NCBI RefSeq assembly: GCF_004341505.2
Contig: NZ_SLYP02000001.1
Span: 2,380,501 to 2,444,500 of the forward strand
DNA from: Sphingomonas sp. JUb134
GTDB taxonomy: Bacteria; Pseudomonadota; Alphaproteobacteria; Sphingomonadales; Sphingomonadaceae
Length of the DNA stretch: 64,000 nt
Direction of reading: 5' to 3'
Shown: in pieces, positions 47,238 to 58,330 of the stretch
Layout of the letters: the number at the start of each line of letters is the position of its first letter
Position numbering within the stretch: position 1 is the first letter of the stretch
Translations under genes and position numbers: made by a program
Notes under the pieces: model-generated
Told to the model about the DNA's origin: nothing
The model's input: only the letters and a program-made list of their open reading frames with translations
Database searches by the model: none

Positions 47238-49133
47238 ATGAGCCTCTCCCCCCAGTTCCTCGACGAGCTACGCGCCCGCACCATGCTGTCGGCGCTGATC
47301 GGCAAGACCGTGAAGCTCCAGCGTGCGGGGCGGGAGTGGCGCGCCTGCTGCCCCTTCCACAACGAGAAGACGCCGAGCTTCTACGTCAACGACGACAAGG
47401 GCTTTTATCACTGCTTCGGCTGTTCGGCGCATGGCGATGCCATTCGCTGGATGACCGATCAGCGCGGGCTGCCCTTCATCGACGCGGTGAAGGAACTGGC
47501 GCAAGCCGTTGGTTTGGAAGTGCCGGCGCAGGACCGGCGCTCCGCAGAACGCGCCGAGCGCGCGAAGGGCCTCCACGATGCGATGGAGGAGGCCGCGCGC
47601 TGGTTCACCGAGCAGTTGCACGGGCTCGCCGGTGCCGAGGCCCGGGCGGCGCTGGAGCGGCGCGGCATTTCGGCGAGCACGGCGCGCAGCTTCGGGCTGG
47701 GCTACTCGCCCGACTCGCGGGGTAAGCTCAAGGAGGCGCTGGGCAGCTATGGCGACCCGATGCTGGTCGAGGCGGGGCTGCTGATCCAGGTCGAGGACAA
47801 GGCGCCCTACGATCGCTTCCGAGGCCGGCTGATGATCCCGATCCGCGACGTGCGCGGGCGGGTGATCGCGTTCGGTGGGCGTGTGATCGGCGACGGTGAA
47901 CCCAAGTACCTCAACTCCCCCGAGACGCCGCTGTTCGACAAGGGGCGTACGCTCTTCAACCTCGATCGCGCGCAGGCCGCCGCCCGCAAAGCCGGCCGCG
48001 TGATCGCGGTCGAGGGCTATATGGACGTGATCGCCCTCGCCCAGGCTGGATTCGGGGAGGCGGTGGCGCCGCTCGGCACCGCGATGACCGAGGCGCAGCT
48101 GGAACGGCTGTGGCGGATGGCGGACGTGCCGATCCTGTGCTTCGACGGCGATGCCGCGGGGCAGAAGGCGGCGATCCGCGCGGCGCATCGCGCGCTGCCG
48201 CTGCTGGGGCCCGGCCGCAGCCTTTCCTTCGTGACGCTGCCGCAGGGACAGGATCCGGACGACCTGGTGCGCAGCAAAGGACCGGGCGCGTTCGAGGCGC
48301 TGCTGCGCGAGCCCGAGCCGCTGGTCGAGCGGCTGTGGAAGCAGGAGCTTGCCGCAGAACCGCTGACGACGCCGGAAAACCGCGCGGGCCTGAAGCGCCG
48401 GCTGGGCGAGCTTGCCCGCACGATCGGCGACCCGATGGTGCGCGACGAGTATCTGTCGGAGTTCCGCAACCGCTGTGACGAGGCGTTCGCGCCGCCCGAG
48501 CGGAAGCGGCAGTGGCAGGGCGGCGGCGGTGGTTCGTGGCAGCGCGGCAACGGGGGACAGCAGCGCGGCGGCAACCGACCGGGCCAGCGCGGCGGCTGGC
48601 GTCCGCCCGAGCCCCCGCCCTCCGACACCGCGCGCCAGATCGCGCAGGGGATCGACCCGGTGCTGGCGAAGGCCGTGGTCGCCGGGCTGATCCGACACCC
48701 CGCGCAGATCGCCCGGCACCTGGAGGTGCTGGGATCGCTTCGCCTAGCCGACGGTGCGCTCGGGCGGTTGTTCGAAGCGGTCGTCGATGTGGCACTTGCC
48801 GACCGGCAACTTGATAGCGGCGGAGTTCGTACCATATTGGCGAAGTCTGGTTTCAACGACATCGCAAACGAACTGCTGAGGGCGGATACCCTGCCCTTTT
48901 CGTTCACTCGTCATGACGGGGACGACGAAGCGCGGGCGGTGGCGGACCTGGATGAGGCGATCGCCGTTCTGGTGACGCGTCCCGCGGTGGATGCGGCACT
49001 GGCGGAGGCGACGGCAGCGTTGCAGGCCGGGCTCGATGAGACCGCATTCGAGCGTCAGGTGGCGCTGGTGCAGGAACAGGAAGCGCTCAAGGCGCGTCTT
49101 GCAAATCTGGTGCTGGCAGACGAAGACGATTAG
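47238..49133 (+). CDS. dnaG: DNA primase
   Basis: Synthesises RNA primers at the replication fork. The 631-residue protein has the CHC2 zinc finger (Cys38, His41, Cys59, Cys62), the catalytic core, and a Toprim domain with [10 protein letters not shown] and [12 protein letters not shown] Gly/Gln/Arg-rich linker at about 420-455 separates these from a C-terminal helicase-binding domain. The linker is notably low-complexity. It lies 49 bp after yqeY and 41 bp before rpoD, the classic macromolecular-synthesis arrangement (without rpsU). Confidence 0.97.
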   Translation: MSLSPQFLDELRARTMLSALIGKTVKLQRAGREWRACCPFHNEKTPSFYVNDDKGFYHCFGCSAHGDAIRWMTDQRGLPFIDAVKELAQAVGLEVPAQDRRSAERAERAKGLHDAMEEAARWFTEQLHGLAGAEARAALERRGISASTARSFGLGYSPDSRGKLKEALGSYGDPMLVEAGLLIQVEDKAPYDRFRGRLMIPIRDVRGRVIAFGGRVIGDGEPKYLNSPETPLFDKGRTLFNLDRAQAAARKAGRVIAVEGYMDVIALAQAGFGEAVAPLGTAMTEAQLERLWRMADVPILCFDGDAAGQKAAIRAAHRALPLLGPGRSLSFVTLPQGQDPDDLVRSKGPGAFEALLREPEPLVERLWKQELAAEPLTTPENRAGLKRRLGELARTIGDPMVRDEYLSEFRNRCDEAFAPPERKRQWQGGGGGSWQRGNGGQQRGGNRPGQRGGWRPPEPPPSDTARQIAQGIDPVLAKAVVAGLIRHPAQIARHLEVLGSLRLADGALGRLFEAVVDVALADRQLDSGGVRTILAKSGFNDIANELLRADTLPFSFTRHDGDDEARAVADLDEAIAVLVTRPAVDAALAEATAALQAGLDETAFERQVALVQEQEALKARLANLVLADEDD

Positions 49134-49140
49134 AATCAGG

Positions 49141-49162
49141 CCGGATTTCAGTCCGGGTTTTT
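49141..49162 (+). terminator. Weak hairpin with T-run between dnaG and rpoD
   Basis: CCGGA (49141-49145) pairs with TCCGG (49152-49156), then GTTTTT. The five-base stem is short, so partial termination or processing between dnaG and rpoD is more likely than a full stop. Confidence 0.4.
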
Positions 49163-49174
49163 CGAGGGCAATTG

Positions 49175-51199
<2,025 letters not shown>

Positions 51200-51210
51200 G
51201 CACCAGAAGG

Positions 51211-51246
51211 CCCCGGAAAGCAGCGCTTTTCGGGGTCTTTCTTTTG
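51211..51246 (+). terminator. Rho-independent terminator after rpoD
   Basis: CCCCGGAAA (51211-51219) pairs with TTTTCGGGG (51227-51235) with one G-T pair and a seven-base loop, followed by TCTTTCTTTT. It starts 12 nt after the rpoD stop. Confidence 0.9.
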
Positions 51247-51358
51247 TGGCGCCCCGGCGACACGTGCACGGTCTGTTTACGCCCTTCTGCTACGCGTCCG
51301 GGCATCAGCGGGTGCCATGGCGGCTCCTGGGCATGGAGGCGACGGAGGAGACCGGTCC

Positions 51359-52015
51359 GTGGGTGGGGTGATCAGCGCGACGGCGCCGGACGCATGGTCC
51401 ATGGTGTCGTCGCTGGCGAAGCGCGACGGCAGTGCCGGGCAGCCGCAGCTTGCGGCGCTCGCCCGCGACGCGTGCGACCCACGCGACGTCGCCGATGCCG
51501 CCCATCACCTCTGCTTCCTCCACGGCCGGCAGCCCGGCGTCATCGAACATGCGGCGGCCCATAGCGACTTCGACTTCGCGCGCGACTGGCTGATCGAGGC
51601 GGCGGCGGGCTTCGCCCAGGAGCGCGGCCATCTGGTGGCGCTTGCCGCCGCGGCGGGGCCGATGCCGAGCACGCCGTGCCAGGCCAATACCGAAGCCGCG
51701 ATTGCGGCGCAGCGCCACGCGATCGACATGCTTTCGCAGTCCGAGCGTCGTGGCTGTGCGCTGGGCGCTGCGATCGCACTGGTGCTCGACTGGCCGGCGA
51801 TCCGCACCGGCCTCGATGCGGCGGCGATCCGCCAGGGGGCCGACCCGGTGCCGCTCACCCTGCCCGACTCGGCCGCAACCGCCGACCTGGTCGCCATGCT
51901 CGCTGCCAACCGGGCGACCGAGCGGGCGATGCTGTTCGGGATGGAGCAGCTGCTCGCCCAGCACCGCGGGCTCTGGGACCTGATGGAGGCACGATCGGAA
52001 GCCCGCGCCGGCTGA
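51359..52015 (+). CDS. Hypothetical Ala-rich helical protein
   Basis: A 218-residue, strongly helical, alanine-rich soluble protein with no signal peptide, membrane segment or motif I know. It begins VGGVISATAPDAWSMVSSLA, has a short histidine stretch (DVADAAHHLCFLHG), and ends in a Glu/Arg-rich tail. The GTG at 51359 has GGAGGAG 8 nt upstream, better than an ATG at 51317. A conserved-looking ANTEAAIAAQRHAIDMLSQSER segment suggests a real family, probably restricted to sphingomonads. Function unknown. Confidence 0.72.
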   Translation: MGGVISATAPDAWSMVSSLAKRDGSAGQPQLAALARDACDPRDVADAAHHLCFLHGRQPGVIEHAAAHSDFDFARDWLIEAAAGFAQERGHLVALAAAAGPMPSTPCQANTEAAIAAQRHAIDMLSQSERRGCALGAAIALVLDWPAIRTGLDAAAIRQGADPVPLTLPDSAATADLVAMLAANRATERAMLFGMEQLLAQHRGLWDLMEARSEARAG

Positions 52016-52088
52016 TTACCCGTGCTTTTGCGATCTTCCCTGCGCGCGCGTTAACCGACAGGTTAGGAAGCCGGGCTACCACCGCCCT

Positions 52089-52631
52089 ATGTTCGCTTCG
52101 ATGCTCAGGGGCGCGCTCTGCCTCTCCCTTGCTGTCACCGCGACGCTGCCCGCCGGCGCACGAACCCTGCTCGACTATACGGGCGAGTGCGTGCCCTTTG
52201 CGCGCACCGCGTCGGGCGTGCAGATCTATGGCGATGCCTGGACCTGGTGGGACCAGGCGAAGGGCAAGTACGAGCGGGGCCATGTGCCCAAGGTCGGCGC
52301 GGTGCTGGCGATGGCGAAGTCCGAGCGGCTGCGGCTCGGCCATGTCGCAGTGGTCAGCCGGATCGTCGACAAGCGCGTGCTGATGGTGACCCACGCAAAC
52401 TGGTCGCGGATCGGCGGCACGCGCGGGCAGGTGGAGCAGGACGTGACGCTGTTCGACGTCTCCCCCGACAACGACTGGACGCAGGTGAAGGTCTGGTACC
52501 GCGACAGCGATGGGCTGGGCGGCAGCATCTATCCCGCCCACGGCTTCATCTATGGGGACAAGCCGGTGGCCGAACTGAGCGGCAAGAGCCCCGATTACGT
52601 AGGATCGCTGATCGACGCCTATGCGCGCTGA
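52089..52631 (+). CDS. Secreted CHAP-domain (NlpC/P60-like) protein
   Basis: Exported protein of 180 residues with a signal peptide (LCLSLAVTATLPAGA) and a CHAP amidase/peptidase domain. The catalytic Cys lies in YTGECVPFARTASG, near residue 34, and the His in RLGHVAVVSRIVDKR. GDAWTWWDQAKGKY and PKVGAVLAM are typical CHAP elements. CHAP enzymes cleave peptidoglycan peptides, so a cell-wall role is likely. An Asn/Asp third residue is probably in THANW. Single gene, with a glycosyltransferase 34 bp downstream. Confidence 0.88.
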   Translation: MFASMLRGALCLSLAVTATLPAGARTLLDYTGECVPFARTASGVQIYGDAWTWWDQAKGKYERGHVPKVGAVLAMAKSERLRLGHVAVVSRIVDKRVLMVTHANWSRIGGTRGQVEQDVTLFDVSPDNDWTQVKVWYRDSDGLGGSIYPAHGFIYGDKPVAELSGKSPDYVGSLIDAYAR

Positions 52632-52665
52632 CCCCTGCCCGCTAGCCTGAGCCTAGGGGGTACGC

Positions 52666-54051
52666 ATGGGGGCGTGGAAGCAGGACGAGCGCTGGGCGCT
52701 TGCGGTCGTCGCGACAGCGATCGTGGCGGGGCTCGCGCTGCGCATCGCGGCGGGCACCGGGGCGCTGTGGCTGGACGAGGCATGGTCGGCGGTGTTCGCC
52801 CGCGATGCGGGGACGCCGCTCGGCATCCTCTGGCTGATCAACCACGACAACAACCACCACCTCAACACGCTGTGGATGCAACTGGTGGGGTTCGATGCAC
52901 CGCCGCTCCTCCAGCGCGGGCTGGCGATCGCGTCGGGCACGCTCACCATCGCCGTGGCGGCGGCGATCGGCTGGCGACGCAGCCCCCTGGCCGGGGCGAT
53001 CACGGCGGGACTGTTCGCGTTGTCGCCCGCGCTGGTCTGCTACGGTTCGGAAGCGCGCGGCTATGCGCCGATGCTGCTGGCGTTCGCGACGGCGGTGCTG
53101 CTGGTCGACCGCTGGCTCGCCGCCCCTGAACGAGCGCCCGGAGCAGCGAGCCTCGCGATGGCGCTTGGCCTGGGGCTGCTCGCCCAGGCGACGATCGTTT
53201 TCGGGCTGGCGGCGCTGCTCGGTTGGGCGGTGATCGAGCGGCGGCGCGTCGTCGGCCCTGACACCGTGGCGCGCGAGATGCTGCGCATCTTCGGTCCTGC
53301 CCTGCTGACGATGGGCGTGATCGTCGCGCTGATGTGGCTTGCCGCGCACATGAGCGCGACCGGCTTTGCCGTGGGCGGGGTGCAACCGCACAGCTGGGCC
53401 GGCTGGGCGCATGCGCTGTCGCAGCTGCTCCACTATACGCTGGGGCTGCCGCCGCTAGTGGGCGCGGTGGTTCCGCTGATGCTGTTGCTGGCGCCCCGGA
53501 GCCGGCTGCGTGACCTGGCGCTGTGGAGCGCAATCGCCTTTCCGCTGGTGCTCGCCCTGCTGGCGCTGCCCAACAGCATGATGCCGCGCTATTATCTGGT
53601 CGGCAGCGTCGGGCTGCTGCTGTGGCTGGGCGAGTGGCTGGCGCAGCTTGCCGAGCGTGGCGCCCGGGCACGGGCGGCGGTCGGCGTGGCGCTGCTCGCC
53701 GGGGCGGTGGCGATGCTGGCGACCGACCGGCTGCTGATCCGCGACCAGCGTGGCGACCCGGGGCAGGCGATTGCCGCTATGGCCACGCTCGCACCTCGAG
53801 GGACGACCGTGGTGGTACACCGCGACCGCGAGACGGCAGTGCTCGATGCGGCAGCGGCTGCACGAGGATATCCGCTGGAGGTGCGGGTCGCGCCCTGCCC
53901 GGCCGCGCCGTTCGTTCTGGTCGACCGGGACGGCGATCACCCCTTCCCCGCGCACGTACGCGCGTGCGGCCATGCCTATGCGGTGGTGGCGGAGCGCCGT
54001 GCTCAGGGTCTGTCCGGTCTGCACTGGCAGCTGCTGCGTCGGAGCGACTGA
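52666..54051 (+). CDS. PMT/GT39-like membrane glycosyltransferase
   Basis: A 461-residue polytopic protein with about ten to twelve helices. Its first periplasmic loop carries LDEAWS (36-41), matching the acidic DE catalytic motif of GT-C glycosyltransferases of the PMT/ArnT type. The HDNNHHLNTLWMQLVG segment shortly after is also typical of this superfamily. The C-terminal region is a small periplasmic domain. Such enzymes move sugars from polyprenyl-phosphate donors to lipid or protein; acceptor unknown. Confidence 0.82.
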   Translation: MGAWKQDERWALAVVATAIVAGLALRIAAGTGALWLDEAWSAVFARDAGTPLGILWLINHDNNHHLNTLWMQLVGFDAPPLLQRGLAIASGTLTIAVAAAIGWRRSPLAGAITAGLFALSPALVCYGSEARGYAPMLLAFATAVLLVDRWLAAPERAPGAASLAMALGLGLLAQATIVFGLAALLGWAVIERRRVVGPDTVAREMLRIFGPALLTMGVIVALMWLAAHMSATGFAVGGVQPHSWAGWAHALSQLLHYTLGLPPLVGAVVPLMLLLAPRSRLRDLALWSAIAFPLVLALLALPNSMMPRYYLVGSVGLLLWLGEWLAQLAERGARARAAVGVALLAGAVAMLATDRLLIRDQRGDPGQAIAAMATLAPRGTTVVVHRDRETAVLDAAAAARGYPLEVRVAPCPAAPFVLVDRDGDHPFPAHVRACGHAYAVVAERRAQGLSGLHWQLLRRSD

Positions 54052-54107
54052 TCCGCCCGCGGCCGCGCCGAGGCGAGAGGCCGGCCGGTGTTGCGCAGGC
54101 GCAATAA

Positions 54108-56399
54108 ATGCTACAGCCCCGCCCCATGGATTCCGGCTTCAGCACCGCGGGCGAACAGGCGCCAGACGTACAGGCATATGCGGGCGAGACGCGCCGCTCG
54201 TTCGAACCCGTGCAGGACGAGGCCGAAGTGCAAGCCCCCTCGGCGAAGCGCTGGCTGCTGCCCGCGGTCGTGCTGGTGCTCGCGCTCGGGTGGGTGGCGC
54301 TGATGGTGTCGCTGGCGGGACCGTGGCTGGGGAGCGGTCCCTTTCCGCCGCAGGTCGCGAGCTTCGTGGCGGCGCTGTGCGTGCCGCCGATGCTGCTGGC
54401 GATCCTGTGGCTGGTCTTCCAGCGCAACAGCGCGGCGGAAGCGCGGCGGTTCGGCGACGTGGCAAGCGGGCTGCGTGCGGAGACCGAGCGCTTGGAACAG
54501 TCGGTCGCGGCGCTCACCGAACGGCTGGCGGCGAATCGCGCCGAACTGGCGGAACAGGCGAACACGCTGCTGGCGCTCGCCGGCAACGCCAGCGAGCGGC
54601 TGGCAGTGATCCGCAGCGGCATGGCGCAGGAGAGCGAGGCGCTGAAGCGCCACACCGACCTGCTGGGCGGCACCGCGCGTGAGGCCGAGCAACGGCTGCA
54701 GCGGCTGGTGCAGGCGCTGCCGGATGCCCGGGCCGAGATCAGCGAGATTGCCCAGGCGGTTGAGCGCGCGGGCACGGCCGCGACCCGCTCGGCGGGCGAG
54801 CTCGACACTCGGCTGGTGCAACTGGCGGAGCATGGACGCGTCGCAGGCAGCGAGGCCGGGGCGGCGAGCGAACGGCTGGCGCAGCATCTCGCGCGGATCG
54901 AGGCGGCGGGCGACTTTGCCGGCGCACGGCTGGAAACGGTCGCGGGCAGCATGGTCGACATGATCGAGGCGGTGCTGGAGCGGACCGGCAGTGCGATCGA
55001 GAACGCCCGCTCGGCGCTTGCCGCCGAAGGCGATGCCGCGATCGAGCGGCTCCAGCGCGAGCATCTGGCGATCGAGCGGACCGCGCGCGAGGGGGGCGAG
55101 GCGCTGGACGCGCGCATTGCCCGCATTGAGGAGGGATTGGTGCGGATCGGCGCGACGCTGGACGAGCGGCAGCGCGAGAGTGATGCGCTGGTGCGCAGCC
55201 TTGCGGACGGGATCGACGACGTCGATGCGCGCTTCGCCACGCTGCATGCGACCGGCACCGAGCGCGCCCAGGCGCTGGCGGCGGCGATCGACGCGCTGCG
55301 CAACCTGGTGGGCTCGACCACCGCGGCGATGCGCAACGGCGATGCGACGGCGCAGGAAGTGATCACCACGGCCGAGCGGCTGCTGACGGCGCTCGACGCC
55401 TCGGCGCGCGAGCTGGACGAGACGCTGCCGGCGGCGCTCGAGCGGCTGGACCAGCGGCTCGCCGTCACGCGGGGCGCCGTCGCTGGTACCGCGCCGGAAG
55501 TGCGCGCGCTGGTGCAGGACGCCGAGGCGACGCAGCAGGCGGTGGAGAAGGTGGGCGCGCTGATCGAGGGCCAGCGCGTGGCGCTGAACGACGCCGCACG
55601 CACCATGGCCGAGACGCTGGACACCGGCCGCGAGCGCGTGGACGGAGTCCATGTCATCGTCGATGCGACGGTCGCGACCACCCGGCGTTTCGCCGAGGAG
55701 GCAGCACCCCAGCTGATCGAGGCGCTGGAGCAGATCCGCGCGACCGCGACCGGCACCGCGGAGGACGCGCAGAACGCGTTCGACCGGATCGTGCCGACCG
55801 CCGCCAAGCGGCTCCAGACCGAGAGCGCCGCCGCGCTGTCGCGCGCGATCGACCGGGCGGTCGTGCAACAGGTCGCAGCCCTGGGCGAGGCTGCGACCAA
55901 GGCGGTGGAGACCGCGCACCGCGCCTCCGACCGGCTGGCGCAGCAGCTCGGCCAGATCGCGGAGACCAGCGCCGCCATGGAAGCACGCCTCGCCGAGCAT
56001 GAGGCGGAGCGTGAGGCATCCGACACCGACACGCTGGCACGCCGGGTGTCGCTGCTGATCGAGGCGATGCATTCGGCCTCGATCGACATCACCCGGGCCT
56101 TCTCGCAGGAAGTGACCGACGCCGCCTGGGCCGCGTATCTGAAGGGCGACCGCGGCGTCTTTACTCGCCGGGCCGTCAAGCTGATCGACTCCGCCCAGGC
56201 GCGCGAGATCGCCCAGTTCTATGACGAGGATGCGGGCTTCCGCGAGCAGGTGAACCGCTACATCCACGACTTCGAGGCGATGCTGCGCCAGATCCTGACG
56301 CTGCGTGACGGATCGCCGCTGGGCGTGACGCTGCTGTCGTCGGACATGGGCAAGCTCTACGTCGCGCTCGCCCAGGCGATCGAGCGACTGCGCGGCTGA
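54108..56399 (+). CDS. Large membrane-anchored coiled-coil protein (TipN-like layout)
   Basis: A 763-residue protein with two N-terminal membrane helices (about 49-70 and 82-104) and a very long Ala/Glu/Arg heptad-rich coiled coil (about 110-630). A distinct C-terminal domain (about 640-763) follows, containing IDITRAFSQEVTDAAWAAYL and REQVNRYIHDFEAMLRQIL. The layout resembles the Caulobacter polarity factor TipN, but sequence identity was not tested. The ATG at 54108 has no good ribosome site; an ATG at 54126 is an alternative. A repeat element follows 6 nt after the stop. Confidence 0.78.
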   Translation: MLQPRPMDSGFSTAGEQAPDVQAYAGETRRSFEPVQDEAEVQAPSAKRWLLPAVVLVLALGWVALMVSLAGPWLGSGPFPPQVASFVAALCVPPMLLAILWLVFQRNSAAEARRFGDVASGLRAETERLEQSVAALTERLAANRAELAEQANTLLALAGNASERLAVIRSGMAQESEALKRHTDLLGGTAREAEQRLQRLVQALPDARAEISEIAQAVERAGTAATRSAGELDTRLVQLAEHGRVAGSEAGAASERLAQHLARIEAAGDFAGARLETVAGSMVDMIEAVLERTGSAIENARSALAAEGDAAIERLQREHLAIERTAREGGEALDARIARIEEGLVRIGATLDERQRESDALVRSLADGIDDVDARFATLHATGTERAQALAAAIDALRNLVGSTTAAMRNGDATAQEVITTAERLLTALDASARELDETLPAALERLDQRLAVTRGAVAGTAPEVRALVQDAEATQQAVEKVGALIEGQRVALNDAARTMAETLDTGRERVDGVHVIVDATVATTRRFAEEAAPQLIEALEQIRATATGTAEDAQNAFDRIVPTAAKRLQTESAAALSRAIDRAVVQQVAALGEAATKAVETAHRASDRLAQQLGQIAETSAAMEARLAEHEAEREASDTDTLARRVSLLIEAMHSASIDITRAFSQEVTDAAWAAYLKGDRGVFTRRAVKLIDSAQAREIAQFYDEDAGFREQVNRYIHDFEAMLRQILTLRDGSPLGVTLLSSDMGKLYVALAQAIERLRG

Positions 56400-56405
56400 G
56401 CCGGC

Positions 56406-56446
56406 CGCGGAAAGTTAGTCGAAAGTTAGTCCAAGAACCGCCTTCC
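56406..56446 (+). repeat. GTTAG direct-repeat element, copy B
   Basis: AAAGTTAGTCGAAAGTTAGT is a tandem repeat with 11-bp period, followed by CCAAGAAC as in copy A (32902-32940). It starts 6 nt after the coiled-coil gene's stop, in the 260-bp gap before an MFS gene. The gap also holds GCTGTAGGA near 56518, shared with copy A's surroundings. Confidence 0.7.
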
Positions 56447-56659
56447 CCGCGTCCCCGGCCGACGGCGCCTGAAGGCCGCCGCCGGGACGTGTGCCCGGCG
56501 AGTCAGATCAGAGGCGCGCGCTGTAGGAAAGCCCCCGCCAGCGTTCCGGCGGCAGGGTTGCCGCTTGGCCGCTGGCCGATATCGCGCCCGCGATGCAACT
56601 TCTGGGGCCGCCCACCGCTCTAGCCGGGTCTGCAAGTCAAAGCCGGCGGGGTGTTGCCG

Positions 56660-58330
56660 ATGCCTTCTGCGGTGCTGCGTACCATTCTGGCCCCCCGCGC
56701 GACGATCTCGCCGGAAGCGCGCGAGCGCGGCTTGCGCTTCCTGCTGATCGACGCCGCCTTTGCGACCGCGATCGGCGCGCTCAACAGCGGCGTGGTGCTG
56801 CTGGCACTGGCGCTGCATATCGGGGCGAGCGAGATCGAGATCGGCGTGATCGCGGCCATCCCGCTCCTGACCCAGATGCTCCAGGCGCCGGCCGTGACCC
56901 TGGTGGAGCGGGTCCGGCGGCGGCGGCTGATCTCGGTCGCCTGCGTGTTCGGCGCGCGGCTGGCACTGCCGGTCTATGCGGCGGTTCCGCTGATCCCGGA
57001 CCGGAACATCGCCGTCGGCGTGCTCGTCGCCGCAGCACTGCTCCACTATGGCCTGAACGCGGTGGGCGCCTGCAGCTGGAACAGCTGGATGCGCGACTTG
57101 CTGCCCGAAGAGCAGCTGGGGGCGTTCTTCGCGCGCCGCAACCTCTATGGAACGGTGGTGGGGGCGGTGGCGACGCTGCTGGCAGCGTTCGCGCTGCAAC
57201 GCGCGGGGCGATCGGACGCGGGCGGCGACCGTGTCTATGTGGCGCTGTACCTGATCGGCTTCCTGTGCGGGCTGGCGAGCACCGCGGCGCTGGCGCGGGT
57301 GCCGGAGCCGTGGATGGGACGGCGCCGTGGGCGGCCTTCGCTGCGAAGGCTGCTGCTGCGGCCGCTGCGCGACCGCAACTTCCGCTCGGTGCTGCGCTAC
57401 CTGGCGAGCTGGCAGTTCGCGGTGAACCTGGCGACGCCGTTCTTCACCGTCTATTTCGTGCGCGAGTTGGGCTTTTCGGTGGGCTTCGTCCTCACCCTGA
57501 CGGTGGCGAGCCAGCTGGCCAATGCGGCGGTGGTGCGCGGCTGGGGGAGCCTGTCCGACCGGTTCACCAACAAGTCGGTGCTGACGGTCGCCTCCCCCCT
57601 CTACCTGCTGTGCGTCGCCGGGATGATCTTTGCCGACGACTTCACCGGCGAGCTGTCGCGACCGGCCTATCTGCTGGCGCTGCACCTGGTGATGGGCGCC
57701 GCCCAGGCCGGCGTCGGCCTCGCGGCCGGCAACATCGTCATCAAGCTGAGCCCGGCGGGCGCGGCCACCAGCTACATGGCCACCAACGCGCTGGTGGGGG
57801 CGCTGGCATCCGGCGCCGCGCCGATCGTCGGCGGCTGGCTGACGGAGTTCTTCGCCGCGCGCAAGCTGCACCTGTCGATCGACTGGACGAGCCCGAGCGG
57901 CACCGCCGAGCTGTTCGGCGTCGGCATCGCGCATTGGGAGTTCTTCTTCCTCCTGTCCGCGGTGCTGGGGCTCTATGCGCTGCACCGGCTGTCGGTGGTG
58001 ACGGAGTTGGGCTCGGTCGAGCGGCGCGAGGTGATCCAGCACATCGTCCAGTCTGCGCGCTACAATCTGCGCAACGCCTCCTCGGTCGCCGGCGTGCGCC
58101 AGGCGCTCGCCTTCCCCGCCGACGCGCTCATCAAGTCACGGGAGGGAACGCGCTTCCTGGTCGAGGCGCTGTTCGAGCGCCACCGCGACACGCGCGCGCC
58201 GGAGGTGGCGCAGGAGGCGGTCGACACCATGCTGGACGCCGCGTTCGAGCCGCCCGCCGACGACCTGTTCGACGCGCTGGTCCGCCAGCTCGACGCGGAG
58301 CCCGGGCGGGAGCCGCCTAGCGCCGGATAG
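56660..58330 (+). CDS. MFS transporter with C-terminal cytoplasmic extension
   Basis: A 556-residue membrane transporter with about twelve helices in the first 450 residues. A soluble C-terminal region of roughly 100 residues follows (GSVERREVIQHIVQSARYN onward). The conserved loop GWGSLSDRFTNKSVL corresponds to the MFS A-like motif. The ATG at 56660 has GGGG 8 nt upstream; a GTG three codons earlier is possible. Its 3' end overlaps the convergent S41-like gene by 14 bp. Substrate unknown. Confidence 0.85.
   Translation: MPSAVLRTILAPRATISPEARERGLRFLLIDAAFATAIGALNSGVVLLALALHIGASEIEIGVIAAIPLLTQMLQAPAVTLVERVRRRRLISVACVFGARLALPVYAAVPLIPDRNIAVGVLVAAALLHYGLNAVGACSWNSWMRDLLPEEQLGAFFARRNLYGTVVGAVATLLAAFALQRAGRSDAGGDRVYVALYLIGFLCGLASTAALARVPEPWMGRRRGRPSLRRLLLRPLRDRNFRSVLRYLASWQFAVNLATPFFTVYFVRELGFSVGFVLTLTVASQLANAAVVRGWGSLSDRFTNKSVLTVASPLYLLCVAGMIFADDFTGELSRPAYLLALHLVMGAAQAGVGLAAGNIVIKLSPAGAATSYMATNALVGALASGAAPIVGGWLTEFFAARKLHLSIDWTSPSGTAELFGVGIAHWEFFFLLSAVLGLYALHRLSVVTELGSVERREVIQHIVQSARYNLRNASSVAGVRQALAFPADALIKSREGTRFLVEALFERHRDTRAPEVAQEAVDTMLDAAFEPPADDLFDALVRQLDAEPGREPPSAG

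Noticed and set aside
53777..56179. An 800-codon Ser/Ala-rich open frame on the minus strand
   Set aside because: Antisense shadow of the coiled-coil gene; the Ser/Ala pattern mirrors codons of the Ala/Glu-rich repeats.
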